64,000 nt of DNA, from contig NZ_JQLI01000008.1 in NCBI RefSeq assembly GCF_000744095.1, positions 3,844,001 to 3,908,000 of the forward strand, given 5' to 3'. Below are positions 33,280 to 41,826 of the stretch, piece by piece. The translations under genes and the position numbers were made by a program. Position 1 is the first letter of the stretch; every line of letters starts with the position of its first letter. Source of the stretch: Cupriavidus necator A5-1 (GTDB taxonomy: Bacteria; Pseudomonadota; Gammaproteobacteria; Burkholderiales; Burkholderiaceae). The notes under the pieces were generated by a model. It worked only from the letters and a program-made list of their open reading frames with translations. It made no database searches and had not been told where the DNA came from.

Positions 33280-35609
33280 GGCGCGCTCGCTTGCACATAC
33301 TGCTCGGTTTGTGAGAGTGCGTTTCTGAACTGCTCCGGGCAGTGCATGTCCTCGATCATAGCGAGTGCACGTTTTCGCTCCGACAAGAGCTGCTCCGGTA
33401 AGCGTAGCAGCCCCTTTATGCGGCGCACGTAGCCCTCAATGTCATCGAACCGTTCGAGCAAAAATCCACTCTCAGCCGGGATCACCTCGCTAATCCCGCC
33501 GACATCAGGGGCCAGTACCGGCAACCCCGACGCCTGGGCTTCGAGGATGACATTGGGCAAGCCATCCCACTGCGTCGTGTAGAGCAGCAAGGCATAGTTG
33601 GCAGCCGGCAGGTTCTCGAACCCCCCGTAGGCGCCCAGTACAGACACATTTCTCATCGCTGCTAGCTCGTCCCGAATCGCCAGAATCTCCGGCGGTGTGG
33701 AAAGCGTCGGCTCGCCATACACGTCGAAGTGGCATTCCGGTAGCCGCTTCGCGATGGCTAGCAACAAATCCGGCCGCTTCTCGCGATCGAACCGGCCAGC
33801 CCACAAGATGCGCGCTGGGCGCGCGCTGTCGAAGAGGAAGCGGCGATTTGGGACCTGTGGATAGCGAAGACGCTGGAACAATTCGCGCTCGAAGCCATAC
33901 ATGTCAATCAGCCGCTCGACGAATGTATCGGTATCTGTCATTACTTTCGCGAGATAGCGATATGACAGTTCCAGAGCGCCTCCATAGCCATATGGTTCCT
34001 GTTCGTCCGTGTAGTCGAAACCAAACAACGAGGCATATAGCCCGGATCCTTGGGATAGGGCACGTCCGTACCGCGCATAGATGTCCCAACCAATGGGACT
34101 GTTAATATTGTGAATTACCTGCGGGGCCAACCTAAGCAGGAGTCGCATCAGCAAGAGCCTCAGCGCCTCAGCATTTAGGAGGGGAGCGAATCTGCCGAAG
34201 TCAATCACTCGCACCTGCTCCGGAAGGCGAGACAACCACGGCGAATCCGAATTTTCCGTTGAAATTAGGAGCACTTTCGCACCAAACTCCCTCACGAGGT
34301 AAGTGATATGTTGCAGTGCCACAAGATCAGCGCCACCTCGCTTCAGCCAAGGCAGCAGGAAAACATGGGTTACTTCGCCCTCCCCAATTGCATGCAGCAT
34401 AGAGCCGTATGCTTCGCCAAGGGACGAGGATGGCCGGTAAGTGTGGCGCGAGGCACCCTTAAAGAACTGACTCGAGGGAAACAGTTGCAGTTCATAGCCG
34501 GCGAGCGCAAGCATCTCGCTCACAATCTCGGATGGAAGGGGTCGCTCGCGCAACTCGCGGCCCTCCGCCTGCCCATAGCGCAGCCAATGCTGGAGACCTG
34601 ACTCGAACAGCCCCCGGCTTACAGAGTCCCTCACATCCTCGTTGCAAGCCAGGTATGCCTCTTCGTTCCACGCATGGACGACCGGCCGTTGTTCGGACGT
34701 CGGCAGTAGCCGGCCTTCGGCGCGCCCGAACCTTTCCCAGTGGAGTTTGCCGGAACGGAATGCTCGACTGCGGACCGCGGCCCGCACGTCCGCGTGCACT
34801 GTCAGATAGGCATCTTCGTCCCAGTCTTTGTCCGCCGCCCCAGACGCCTGCGATGCAACCGGCAGATTGAGCGGCCGATTGAGAGCCATCAACTGTTCAC
34901 TGTCGAAGAGCGACGAGTGGCGAAGCACCTTACCCTGTTCGAGAGCTTCGGCATTACGGCTCCCATATGACTTCAAGCGGATGAAATGCGCAGTACCAGG
35001 AGCTACCACGTGGACAAGACCTGCTGCAATAGCATCACAGTTCCAATGCCAATCCTCATATCCGAAACCGGCCGACGCTGGTGTAGGCGCGTAGGGTTGG
35101 GTAAGGAAGATTTCCCGGCGTGCAAAACTTAGTGCGGTCCAAGCGTTCTCAGTCAGTAGTTGCCAAGAGCGGAAGCCAGCATCGCGCTGATCTGGATGCC
35201 GCGAAATCCAGCGCTTAGCGCCAAAATAGATGTTGTACTCGGGATGAACGACAAAGGAGGGATTGGAGCGATTAAGGCGCAGCGCCTCAAGCAACCAGTC
35301 TTGCGAATAGAGATCGTCGCCATCCAGGATCGCGACATATTCGCCGCATGCGGCCTGAATCCCCTCATTGCGCGCCAATCCGGGATCGCCATGCTGCGTA
35401 TGCAGAATCCGGGTTCCAGCGGGCAGCCATTTGCATCGCTCAAGGTAGCTTACGGTTTCCTGATTCGCCCGGTCAGCCACTACCAGCAATTCAACCTTGA
35501 TGCTGGCATCGCTGGCGAAGCGGATCGCCCGGGCGATACTTGCCAAGGTCTTGTGGGCAAGCAGGCCTTCCGCATGAAAGGTGACTACGCACGAGATATC
35601 AACTGTCAT
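33267..35609 (-). CDS. GT2-GT4 fusion glycosyltransferase with two internal 38-residue repeats
   Basis: This is a 780-residue protein. Residues 1-~235 are a GT2 domain with ISCVVTFHAEGLLAHKTL and the acidic ILDGDD (94-99). Residues 263-300 and 314-351 are two copies of a short module of the form W-D/N-E-x-AYL...HW-x-R-x-G-x-AEGR, a repeat found in various cell-surface and glycosyltransferase proteins. Residues ~400-770 are a GT4 GT-B domain with LKRGGADLVALQHI and a donor site reading WDGLPNVILEAQASGLPVL. It probably adds two sugars; the repeats may bind the growing glycan or another protein. It returns to higher GC than the genes on its other side. Confidence 0.9.
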   Translation of the reverse strand: MTVDISCVVTFHAEGLLAHKTLASIARAIRFASDASIKVELLVVADRANQETVSYLERCKWLPAGTRILHTQHGDPGLARNEGIQAACGEYVAILDGDDLYSQDWLLEALRLNRSNPSFVVHPEYNIYFGAKRWISRHPDQRDAGFRSWQLLTENAWTALSFARREIFLTQPYAPTPASAGFGYEDWHWNCDAIAAGLVHVVAPGTAHFIRLKSYGSRNAEALEQGKVLRHSSLFDSEQLMALNRPLNLPVASQASGAADKDWDEDAYLTVHADVRAAVRSRAFRSGKLHWERFGRAEGRLLPTSEQRPVVHAWNEEAYLACNEDVRDSVSRGLFESGLQHWLRYGQAEGRELRERPLPSEIVSEMLALAGYELQLFPSSQFFKGASRHTYRPSSSLGEAYGSMLHAIGEGEVTHVFLLPWLKRGGADLVALQHITYLVREFGAKVLLISTENSDSPWLSRLPEQVRVIDFGRFAPLLNAEALRLLLMRLLLRLAPQVIHNINSPIGWDIYARYGRALSQGSGLYASLFGFDYTDEQEPYGYGGALELSYRYLAKVMTDTDTFVERLIDMYGFERELFQRLRYPQVPNRRFLFDSARPARILWAGRFDREKRPDLLLAIAKRLPECHFDVYGEPTLSTPPEILAIRDELAAMRNVSVLGAYGGFENLPAANYALLLYTTQWDGLPNVILEAQASGLPVLAPDVGGISEVIPAESGFLLERFDDIEGYVRRIKGLLRLPEQLLSERKRALAMIEDMHCPEQFRNALSQTEQYVQASAPQGL
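34557..34823 (-). repeat. Two copies of a 38-residue HWxRxGxAEGR module inside the GT2-GT4 fusion
   Basis: Copy 1 is encoded by 34710-34823 and copy 2 by 34557-34670, 51 codons apart. Both begin with Trp plus an acidic stretch and end in AEGR. The spacer between them is unrelated, which suggests discrete modules rather than simple sequence. Confidence 0.85.
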
Positions 35610-35718
35610 GACCCGCTTCTACATTCCGCTCTTAAGTATGGGACTGTCCGTGTGCAGGGTGGCCGCACGGGGCCGCAAGCCAGTGGCATCGCGTCCTGCC
35701 TCCGGCCCAACCTCGCGA

Positions 35719-36465
35719 TCAGTGGTGTGCCTCGTAAACTGGCAGCACTTCCTCGACCGTGCCGGCCATTCGAATTCGCCCGTGCTCAAGCCAGACCACC
35801 TTGTTGCACATCCGGCGGATCACTTCGTTGGAGTGTATCGCCAACACGACGATCTGTGCACGGTTGTGCAAGTCATGCAACCGTTCGTTCGCCTTATCCT
35901 GAAAAGAGGCATCGCCGACGCCGATCACCTCATCCAGCAACAGGATATCCGCATCAATTGCCGTCGACACAGCGAACGCCAACCGCATGCGCATGCCGCT
36001 GGAATAGGTCCGCAACGGCAGGTCGAGCGCATCGCCAAGGTCGGCAAACTCGGCAATGTCCCTTTCCTTCCTGCGCACCTCTTCATCGCTCATCCCGAGC
36101 AGGAGGCCCCGCAGCCGGATGTTCTGGTAACCCGTCGAGTTCTCGTCCATGCCGAGGCTGATATCCAGCAGCGGCACGGCCTTTCCTTGCCGTTCATAGG
36201 TTCCCGAAGTCGGGGCATAGATGCCGGCGAGCAGACGCAGCAGGGTCGACTTGCCGGCGCCGTTGTGTCCGATCAGACCGATGCGATCGCCAGCCTCCAG
36301 GCGCAGATCGATTCCGTCCAGCGCCTTCACCACCACCACGCCGTTCGCTTCCTCCGCGAGCTTGTTTTTGCGCCCAAGGCGAAGGACTCGCTTCTTCAGA
36401 GACCGCCCCTGCACATCATAGATCGGCAACTCCAGGCCGACATTCCGCAGTTCAATGTACGCCAT
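35719..36465 (-). CDS. wzt: Polysaccharide ABC transporter ATP-binding protein, short form
   Basis: This is a 248-residue ABC ATPase that energises export of undecaprenyl-linked polysaccharide with Wzm. Walker A GHNGAGKST is at residues 66-74, the signature is YSSGMRMRLAFA (the SGM variant of the polysaccharide exporters, family of KpsT/TagH/Wzt), and Walker B is DILLLDEV. It ends soon after the ATPase, with no C-terminal carbohydrate-binding domain, unlike E. coli O9a Wzt. Chain length is therefore unlikely to be set by a modified-end binding step. The ATG at 36465 has AAAGGA upstream. The Wzm gene lies 17 bases upstream in the same operon. Confidence 0.92.
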   Translation of the reverse strand: MAYIELRNVGLELPIYDVQGRSLKKRVLRLGRKNKLAEEANGVVVVKALDGIDLRLEAGDRIGLIGHNGAGKSTLLRLLAGIYAPTSGTYERQGKAVPLLDISLGMDENSTGYQNIRLRGLLLGMSDEEVRRKERDIAEFADLGDALDLPLRTYSSGMRMRLAFAVSTAIDADILLLDEVIGVGDASFQDKANERLHDLHNRAQIVVLAIHSNEVIRRMCNKVVWLEHGRIRMAGTVEEVLPVYEAHH

Positions 36466-36482
36466 GCTTCAATTCCTTTCCG

Positions 36483-37265
36483 TCAGACCCAATACGGGAT
36501 ACGTTTGAGGTAGCGACCGGTCAGCCACATGGCCGCGGTCCAGCCAATCGCAGCCATGCCGGCGCTGACTCCCCAGGTCAGCAGCGTGGGTACCTCGCCC
36601 ATCAGCGGCCCCCGTACCAGGTGCAACAGATAGGACAACGGGTTGAGATTGACGATCCAGGAGAATCTGACGAGCGAATCCGGCCGGTACATGATCGGCG
36701 TGACGTAGAACGCCACCTGGAACAGGGACGCAATAATCTGCGGCAGGTCGCGGAATCGGGCGGAAAGAAGACCCGAGATCATTGCCATCCACATCGCATT
36801 GAGGACAAACAGAATGAACGCCGGTATGAACAGGGGCAGAACTGCCCAGTTCTTCACACCAAAAATCGCCAGCAGCGCAATCACGATGACGAAATTGTGG
36901 GCGAGGATGATCAGATTGCGCCAGACCACCTGTAGCACATAAAGAAGCTTCGGCGTTGCCGCCTGCCTAATGTAATGCGCGCTGTGGATGTAGACCGTCG
37001 ATCCCTCATTGACAATCTGGGCGAGCAGAAACCACATGACCAGCCCGACGCTCAGGAACGGCAGATATTCGCGCAGCTCCTGGCCGAACAGGGTGCCGTA
37101 CACGGCGCCGATCGAGGCGATCATCACCGCCATACTGATAGTCAGCCAGAACGGTCCCACGGCCGAGCGAGCATAACGTTGACGGATTTCAATCCATCCA
37201 AGCAAGGACCAGAGGCGCCACGATGAAAGGCTGGCTCTGAGGTCTGTGATAGCAATCGATAACAT
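36483..37265 (-). CDS. wzm: Polysaccharide ABC transporter permease
   Basis: This is a 260-residue ABC-2 type permease with six membrane helices. The cytoplasmic N-terminus ends in the RYARSAVGPFW segment conserved in Wzm/TagG/KpsM, followed by helix 1. With Wzt it would carry the finished polysaccharide on undecaprenyl diphosphate to the periplasm for ligation. The open frame extends far upstream, but the ATG at 37265 is the natural start (MLSIAITDLRASL); the upstream part is unlike any permease. There are 122 bases between it and the WecA-like gene. Confidence 0.92.
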   Translation of the reverse strand: MLSIAITDLRASLSSWRLWSLLGWIEIRQRYARSAVGPFWLTISMAVMIASIGAVYGTLFGQELREYLPFLSVGLVMWFLLAQIVNEGSTVYIHSAHYIRQAATPKLLYVLQVVWRNLIILAHNFVIVIALLAIFGVKNWAVLPLFIPAFILFVLNAMWMAMISGLLSARFRDLPQIIASLFQVAFYVTPIMYRPDSLVRFSWIVNLNPLSYLLHLVRGPLMGEVPTLLTWGVSAGMAAIGWTAAMWLTGRYLKRIPYWV

Positions 37266-37387
37266 AAAAGGTACTTCAGCAAAGGTAAGCCGCTGCGGAC
37301 AGCCTTTCAGCAGGCGGCGAGAATGCTCCGATGAATATGACCGGGAGCACGCGGGCGTCGCCGGGGTCAGCGCAAACGGCGCCTCCT

Positions 37388-38473
37388 TCAGCCACGCTTC
37401 AGTCTCCGCACTTTCAACACACGGCGTCCGAAACGGATAAAGCGCCATGCATTGCGCATTACCAGCAAATGGACTGCCGTTACCGCAAGGAACGTCAGGA
37501 ACAGCACCTGCTCCGAAACGCCCATTTTCCACCCAATTACACCGACCATTCCCATCAGCGCGTTGCTGAGCAGCAGGATCCACACGATAGAGCCATGGCC
37601 AAGATCCAGCCTGAGCAAAATGTGATGCAGATGGGTCCGGTCGGCGGAAAGCGGATTCTTGCCCTGGAGTGCGCGCCGGATCACCACGGCAAGCAGGTCG
37701 ATCAGCAAGAATCCTGCGATCCAAAGCATGATCACGGGCGGCGCGCTGCGGCCGGAATTGTAGACCGGTTGCGACAGTTCCACCGCAAACCAGACTATGC
37801 CGAAGCCGAGCATAAGGCTGCCCGCATCGCCAAGGAAGACCTGCCGTTTGCCCCGCAGCGGATTGCGCATGTTGAACACCAGGAAACCGAGAATCGCACC
37901 GCAGAAGATGACGCAGATTCGTTGCGCCGCGTTGTTTCCCAGCTCCCCGGCGACAAACGCCAGCCATCCAAAGATAAAGAACGCAAGCCCGCCTGCGAGG
38001 CCGTCCATGCCATCACACATATTCATGGCATTAACCACGGCCACCACCGCAAAAAGCGTCAGCGGTATGCCCCAGTTGGCCAGCTCGATCTCGCGACGGC
38101 CGAACAGGTCGCCAAGTGAGGAAAGATAGACGCCGCCCCAGGAGGTCATCAGGATGGCGGCGAGCAGTTGCACGACCAGTTTCGCCAGGGGCGACATCCC
38201 CTTGAGATCATCCAGCATGCCGACCAAGGCCAGCACCGTGAGGCCTGCCAGCAACGCAACGTAGTAGCCCTGGGTTCGCATAAACAGTAGCGCACCGGTC
38301 CACACGGCCAGCGTAATTGCAATGCCGCCCACGAGCGGCACGTCGCCCAAATGCCGCTTACGCGCATCGGGGCGATCGACCAGTCCTATCGTCCTGGCCA
38401 CGGGCCGCAGCATCACAATGCCCAACACGCTCACGAGGAACACGAAGGACGGTACCCAGAAGAAATCAAACAT
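37388..38473 (-). CDS. Undecaprenyl-phosphate N-acetylhexosamine-1-phosphate transferase (WecA/WbpL-like)
   Basis: This is a 361-residue polyprenyl-phosphate sugar-1-phosphate transferase of the MraY/WecA family, starting glycan assembly by moving HexNAc-1-P (often GlcNAc) onto undecaprenyl phosphate. It has about eleven membrane helices. Hallmark motifs are GLVDRPDARKRHLG after helix 1, the Asp-rich NMCDGMDGLAGG, an LGDAGSLMLG block and the HLHHILLRL stretch of the last loop. The ATG at 38473 is chosen for the first helix. It would make the primer for the Wzm/Wzt-exported chain. It overlaps the next gene (38466) by eight bases. Donor specificity is not certain. Confidence 0.9.
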   Translation of the reverse strand: MFDFFWVPSFVFLVSVLGIVMLRPVARTIGLVDRPDARKRHLGDVPLVGGIAITLAVWTGALLFMRTQGYYVALLAGLTVLALVGMLDDLKGMSPLAKLVVQLLAAILMTSWGGVYLSSLGDLFGRREIELANWGIPLTLFAVVAVVNAMNMCDGMDGLAGGLAFFIFGWLAFVAGELGNNAAQRICVIFCGAILGFLVFNMRNPLRGKRQVFLGDAGSLMLGFGIVWFAVELSQPVYNSGRSAPPVIMLWIAGFLLIDLLAVVIRRALQGKNPLSADRTHLHHILLRLDLGHGSIVWILLLSNALMGMVGVIGWKMGVSEQVLFLTFLAVTAVHLLVMRNAWRFIRFGRRVLKVRRLKRG

Positions 38474-39263
38474 GCATGGCCTTCTTATCGTGACCTGAGC
38501 CGGAGAGCCTGTAGCGCCAGTATGTACTCGACCCAAACAGGCGCATCAGGCTGGTAATGTGCCAAGCGAGGTATCGCCAGTTGCGGTGGCTGGTGCGTTG
38601 CGCATCATGGACGATGACGGAATCCTGCACCCACGAAACGTGACCGCCAGCAAGATGTATTTTCAGGCATATGTCGACGTCTTCGCAGTACATATGAAAA
38701 CGTTCATCGAACCCGCCGATATCCCGGAATGTCTGCGCCTGGAAAACCAGGCACATGCCTGCCATCCAATCCACCCGCTGGATCATCCGTCTGGTCGAAT
38801 AGTCCGGGGTCGATCGCCTGCGCCAGCGCCGTCCCACCAGCCGAAGTACGGATGGAACGCGCCTCGCACTGTCCTCGACATCGCCATCCGGCGCCAGTAC
38901 GCGCGGACCTGCGACGCCCGGCAGGTGTTCCACACAATCGAGCAAGGGCAGCAAGCTTTCAGGCTCTATCCTGACGTCCGGATTCATCACGCAGAAAAAT
39001 GGGGCAGACGCATGGCGAAAGGCAGCGTTGTGGTTTTCTGCGAACCCTTGCGGCGACTTGTTGACGATCAAGGTGAGCCGGAAATTGTCGTCCTCATCGA
39101 TAAGCGGCGCAGCCTCTGGCAGATTGAGCGTGACGATGACCTGCATCGGCAGCAAAGCGGACGCCTCTTGCAATTGCAACAGTAAAGGCGCCAGCAGTTG
39201 TCCCTGGCCATGACTGACCACCGACACGGTCAGGCGCGGGCCCCGGAGGGGGGAGGCGAGCAT
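38466..39263 (-). CDS. GT2 glycosyltransferase (rhamnosyltransferase-like)
   Basis: This 265-residue GT2 protein has LTVSVVSHGQGQLLAPLL at the start and VMNPDVRIEPESLLPLL, followed by the VAGPRVLAPDG segment seen in bacterial rhamnosyltransferases. The IGGFDERFHMYCEDVDICLKI region carries the ED acceptor-site pair. A GAGGAGG lies five bases before the ATG at 39263, which decides this start over 39290. It is part of a leftward run whose dTDP-rhamnose genes are at 42714-46119, so rhamnose is a plausible donor. Linkage is not predictable. Confidence 0.87.
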   Translation of the reverse strand: MLASPLRGPRLTVSVVSHGQGQLLAPLLLQLQEASALLPMQVIVTLNLPEAAPLIDEDDNFRLTLIVNKSPQGFAENHNAAFRHASAPFFCVMNPDVRIEPESLLPLLDCVEHLPGVAGPRVLAPDGDVEDSARRVPSVLRLVGRRWRRRSTPDYSTRRMIQRVDWMAGMCLVFQAQTFRDIGGFDERFHMYCEDVDICLKIHLAGGHVSWVQDSVIVHDAQRTSHRNWRYLAWHITSLMRLFGSSTYWRYRLSGSGHDKKAMHV

Positions 39264-39273
39264 GCGCGCCTCC

Positions 39274-40314
39274 TCAGAGGTGGATGACATCACGCACCAT
39301 CCCCGCGAAGCCATCGGCGAACCGATGATATCCGCTCGCCTTGTATTCCCGCAGGATGCTGGTGACCCGGGAGGTGGGCGAACGCCCGAATCGTATGCGG
39401 CGCTCAAAATGAGCCCTCGCTTCGTCAAGCAGCGCAAGCTTGTCGCCGTCGACTGCATTCGCGTTCACCACCCGCTCGCGCAAGGCATCCAGGCGGCGCA
39501 ACTTATACCGCAGGTGTTCGTCGCGGGGGGTACGGGCGACGCGCATCGCGTACAGAGTCAGGCGCGACACGGCGGTAACAGGTACACCGATCGCATTGGT
39601 CCCATGCTGGCGATACTGCGTCAGCTTGTCCGTCAGCATGGCCACTTTGGATTCGGCCGCCGCGCAAGCGGCAAGCCACTCATCGTGGATCCAGTCTTCC
39701 GGAAACGGCAGCGCCATGCCAAGCAATTCCCGGCGGAACGCCGCAGTGGTACCGGTAACGAGATTCCTGCGGCAATAGATCTCGAAAAAGTGTTGGCGCT
39801 GAACCAACTCCTTCTCACGGTCGGACAAACGCAATGCCTCGAACAAGGATTTGCCTAGATCCTTGCCGTTCTCGTCGATCAGGGTCGCATCGGAATGTGC
39901 CAGCATCGTCGCCGGATCCGCAAAGCGGGCAAGCAGCAGTTCGATCTTGTTCGGCAACCAGACATCATCCTGGTCAGCCAGAAACACGATATCAGTATCG
40001 AGCGCCCGAATCGCCTGCTCGAAATTCTTGGTGACCCCCAACCTGACAACATTCTGGATGAGCGTGACGCGGATGCCGTGCGCGGCTCGCACCGCCGACG
40101 CCCAGTCCTGCAGCTTCGTCCACGTATCATCGGTCGAGAGATCGTCGCTGACCACGATGTGATCAGGCTTCCGTGTCTGAGCAACGATGGATTCGAGTTG
40201 CGGGATGAGAAACCTGCCTCCATTGCAGGTGCACATGGCTACCCCGCTGACGAGGCGGTTGCCTTCGGGCCTAGTGCCCGAAAGCGATGCCAGGGCGGAA
40301 AATTCTGGAGGCAT
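39274..40314 (-). CDS. GT2 glycosyltransferase
   Basis: This is a 346-residue GT2 protein with VAMCTCNGGRFLIPQLESI, VSDDLSTDDTW and the acidic FLADQDDVW cluster, a pattern common in rhamnosyl- and related transferases of O-antigen clusters. The catalytic-site HDEWLAACAA segment with an acidic pair is near residue 215. The C-terminal ~80 residues are Arg-rich and may contact the membrane. It is the gene just upstream of the GT2 at 38466, ten bases from its start codon. The upstream gap to the WsaF-like gene is 111 bases. Confidence 0.86.
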   Translation of the reverse strand: MPPEFSALASLSGTRPEGNRLVSGVAMCTCNGGRFLIPQLESIVAQTRKPDHIVVSDDLSTDDTWTKLQDWASAVRAAHGIRVTLIQNVVRLGVTKNFEQAIRALDTDIVFLADQDDVWLPNKIELLLARFADPATMLAHSDATLIDENGKDLGKSLFEALRLSDREKELVQRQHFFEIYCRRNLVTGTTAAFRRELLGMALPFPEDWIHDEWLAACAAAESKVAMLTDKLTQYRQHGTNAIGVPVTAVSRLTLYAMRVARTPRDEHLRYKLRRLDALRERVVNANAVDGDKLALLDEARAHFERRIRFGRSPTSRVTSILREYKASGYHRFADGFAGMVRDVIHL

Positions 40315-40425
40315 GCGTTGAATGACGGATCGTGTTAGTTCGGGTTGGAATTACCGGTATTCCCGGCAGTGAAGCTCTTGCTGCTGCGTGCAGCTCAGGT
40401 AGCCGTGCCCCTTGCCACCAGAGAC

Positions 40426-41826
40426 TTATGAAGTCGGTGTGGCCGCAATAGGTGACTCGGCCTTTGCAGCTGGCACGGCGAGGCTCTTGCCTTCGAGTAA
40501 CGGATCGAGTTGATCAAGGCATCGTGCGAACGCGCTTTGCCAGTCGACCGGAAGGACCGTGCGCGCAGCATTGCGGACCCGCTCCGCCTCAGTCATTTGC
40601 GCTGCGTGGACGATGGCGTCAATCATCGACTCCAGGTCCGGGGCCACGCAAAGAATGTTCTCGGAATAACGGGTCAGGTCCTGCTTAGGACCATATCTTG
40701 AAGTAACGACCGCAGCCCCCGCCAAAGCCAGTTCGAGAGGCGGGTAGCTGGGATGGGGAGCCATCATCAGAGACAAGGCGACGTCTGTCTTCAACTTGAC
40801 TTCGTCGTACTCATCGAGCGAAAGCTTACCCAGATTACGAATGACCACGCCTGACTCGAGCTGAATGTTCGGAGCCGTCGTCTCGCCCGCCATCACAACA
40901 TCCCACTCAGCTCCGCTGAGCAGATTGCGCGCGAAGACTTCGTTAAGGATTCGCAAGCCGAAATGGAACAGGTTCCTCTCGACGTTGGGGCGACCGTAGA
41001 AAAATAGCGTCCGCTTTGCCTTGCCGGGCGAGCCAGGAGAGCGCCGGCCTGCCATGCGAGCCACTGCGGGCTCGAAGTGCAGGACAGGCGTATCGGGCGA
41101 AAGCATTCCGCTTTCGGTGATGCACTGCGCCATCAACTCGGTATTGCAGACCGCGACAAAGTTGGCGGACTGGTAACTTTGCTCTGCAAGCAGGCGCGCA
41201 TCACTATTCGCATAGAAGATCGGCTCGTAGTCCTGCACAAGGTAGATGAACTTGCGGCGCAGCGGAAATTCGGCGGCGAGTGCCGCGTCCCACCAGGCAC
41301 TGACGACAAGCTGGTCGGCAGGATGCAGGTCCAGATAGCCATAGTAGTTATGGCGACGCTCGGCGACACTCAGAACTTCAATGGCAGAAGCATCGATACT
41401 GATGTTGTATTTATCGAACAGCCCCTGCAGCCGCGTAGCCTTGCCATTCACTACCGTCTGCACAATGCGCAGGCCCCGCGAAGTCTTCTGGCTCAGCAGC
41501 GCGCCAAAGATCAATGCTGTAGCAATGCCGCCGAACAGCGAAGAATCCGATAGCGTCGGCACCAGGACTACCACGGCTGGCCGGCGCCCGGCCTGCGGCA
41601 GGGCGGGCATTACGGGGGTCACGGAGGGATTGGCCGAGTAGTAGACCTCGGCAAATTGCCTGGCTCGGGTGACGCTCTTGTCCCCTGCCACCACAGGGCG
41701 TCCCTCGATCACGGCACTCAGGCGATGCTCCGTCTCGGACGCCGCCTGATAGAGCTTGTGCAGCCCTTTACGGCCGATAAAAACCAGGCGTCGTACGACA
41801 CGCAGCAGGAATGTCTTTTTGCTCAT
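40426..41826 (-). CDS. WsaF-like rhamnosyltransferase (GT-B)
   Basis: This is a 466-residue GT-B protein that resembles WsaF and rhamnan-synthesis transferases. Features are VVVLVPTLSDSSLFGGIATAL at the domain start, YLVQDYEPIFYANSDA in the middle, and the donor domain with LFFYGRPNVERNLFHFG and a late PHPSYPPLELALAGAAVVT containing the phosphate-binding PxPxxE-like region. WsaF of Geobacillus adds beta-1,2-L-rhamnose to an S-layer glycan from dTDP-rhamnose, which fits the adjacent rfb genes. The ~60 basic N-terminal residues may be membrane-peripheral. Its start overlaps the next gene's stop by four bases. Confidence 0.85.
   Translation of the reverse strand: MSKKTFLLRVVRRLVFIGRKGLHKLYQAASETEHRLSAVIEGRPVVAGDKSVTRARQFAEVYYSANPSVTPVMPALPQAGRRPAVVVLVPTLSDSSLFGGIATALIFGALLSQKTSRGLRIVQTVVNGKATRLQGLFDKYNISIDASAIEVLSVAERRHNYYGYLDLHPADQLVVSAWWDAALAAEFPLRRKFIYLVQDYEPIFYANSDARLLAEQSYQSANFVAVCNTELMAQCITESGMLSPDTPVLHFEPAVARMAGRRSPGSPGKAKRTLFFYGRPNVERNLFHFGLRILNEVFARNLLSGAEWDVVMAGETTAPNIQLESGVVIRNLGKLSLDEYDEVKLKTDVALSLMMAPHPSYPPLELALAGAAVVTSRYGPKQDLTRYSENILCVAPDLESMIDAIVHAAQMTEAERVRNAARTVLPVDWQSAFARCLDQLDPLLEGKSLAVPAAKAESPIAATPTS

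Noticed and set aside
36483..37967. A 494-residue form of the Wzm permease
   Set aside because: The upstream part has no permease features and overlaps wecA; the ATG at 37265 matches the family start.
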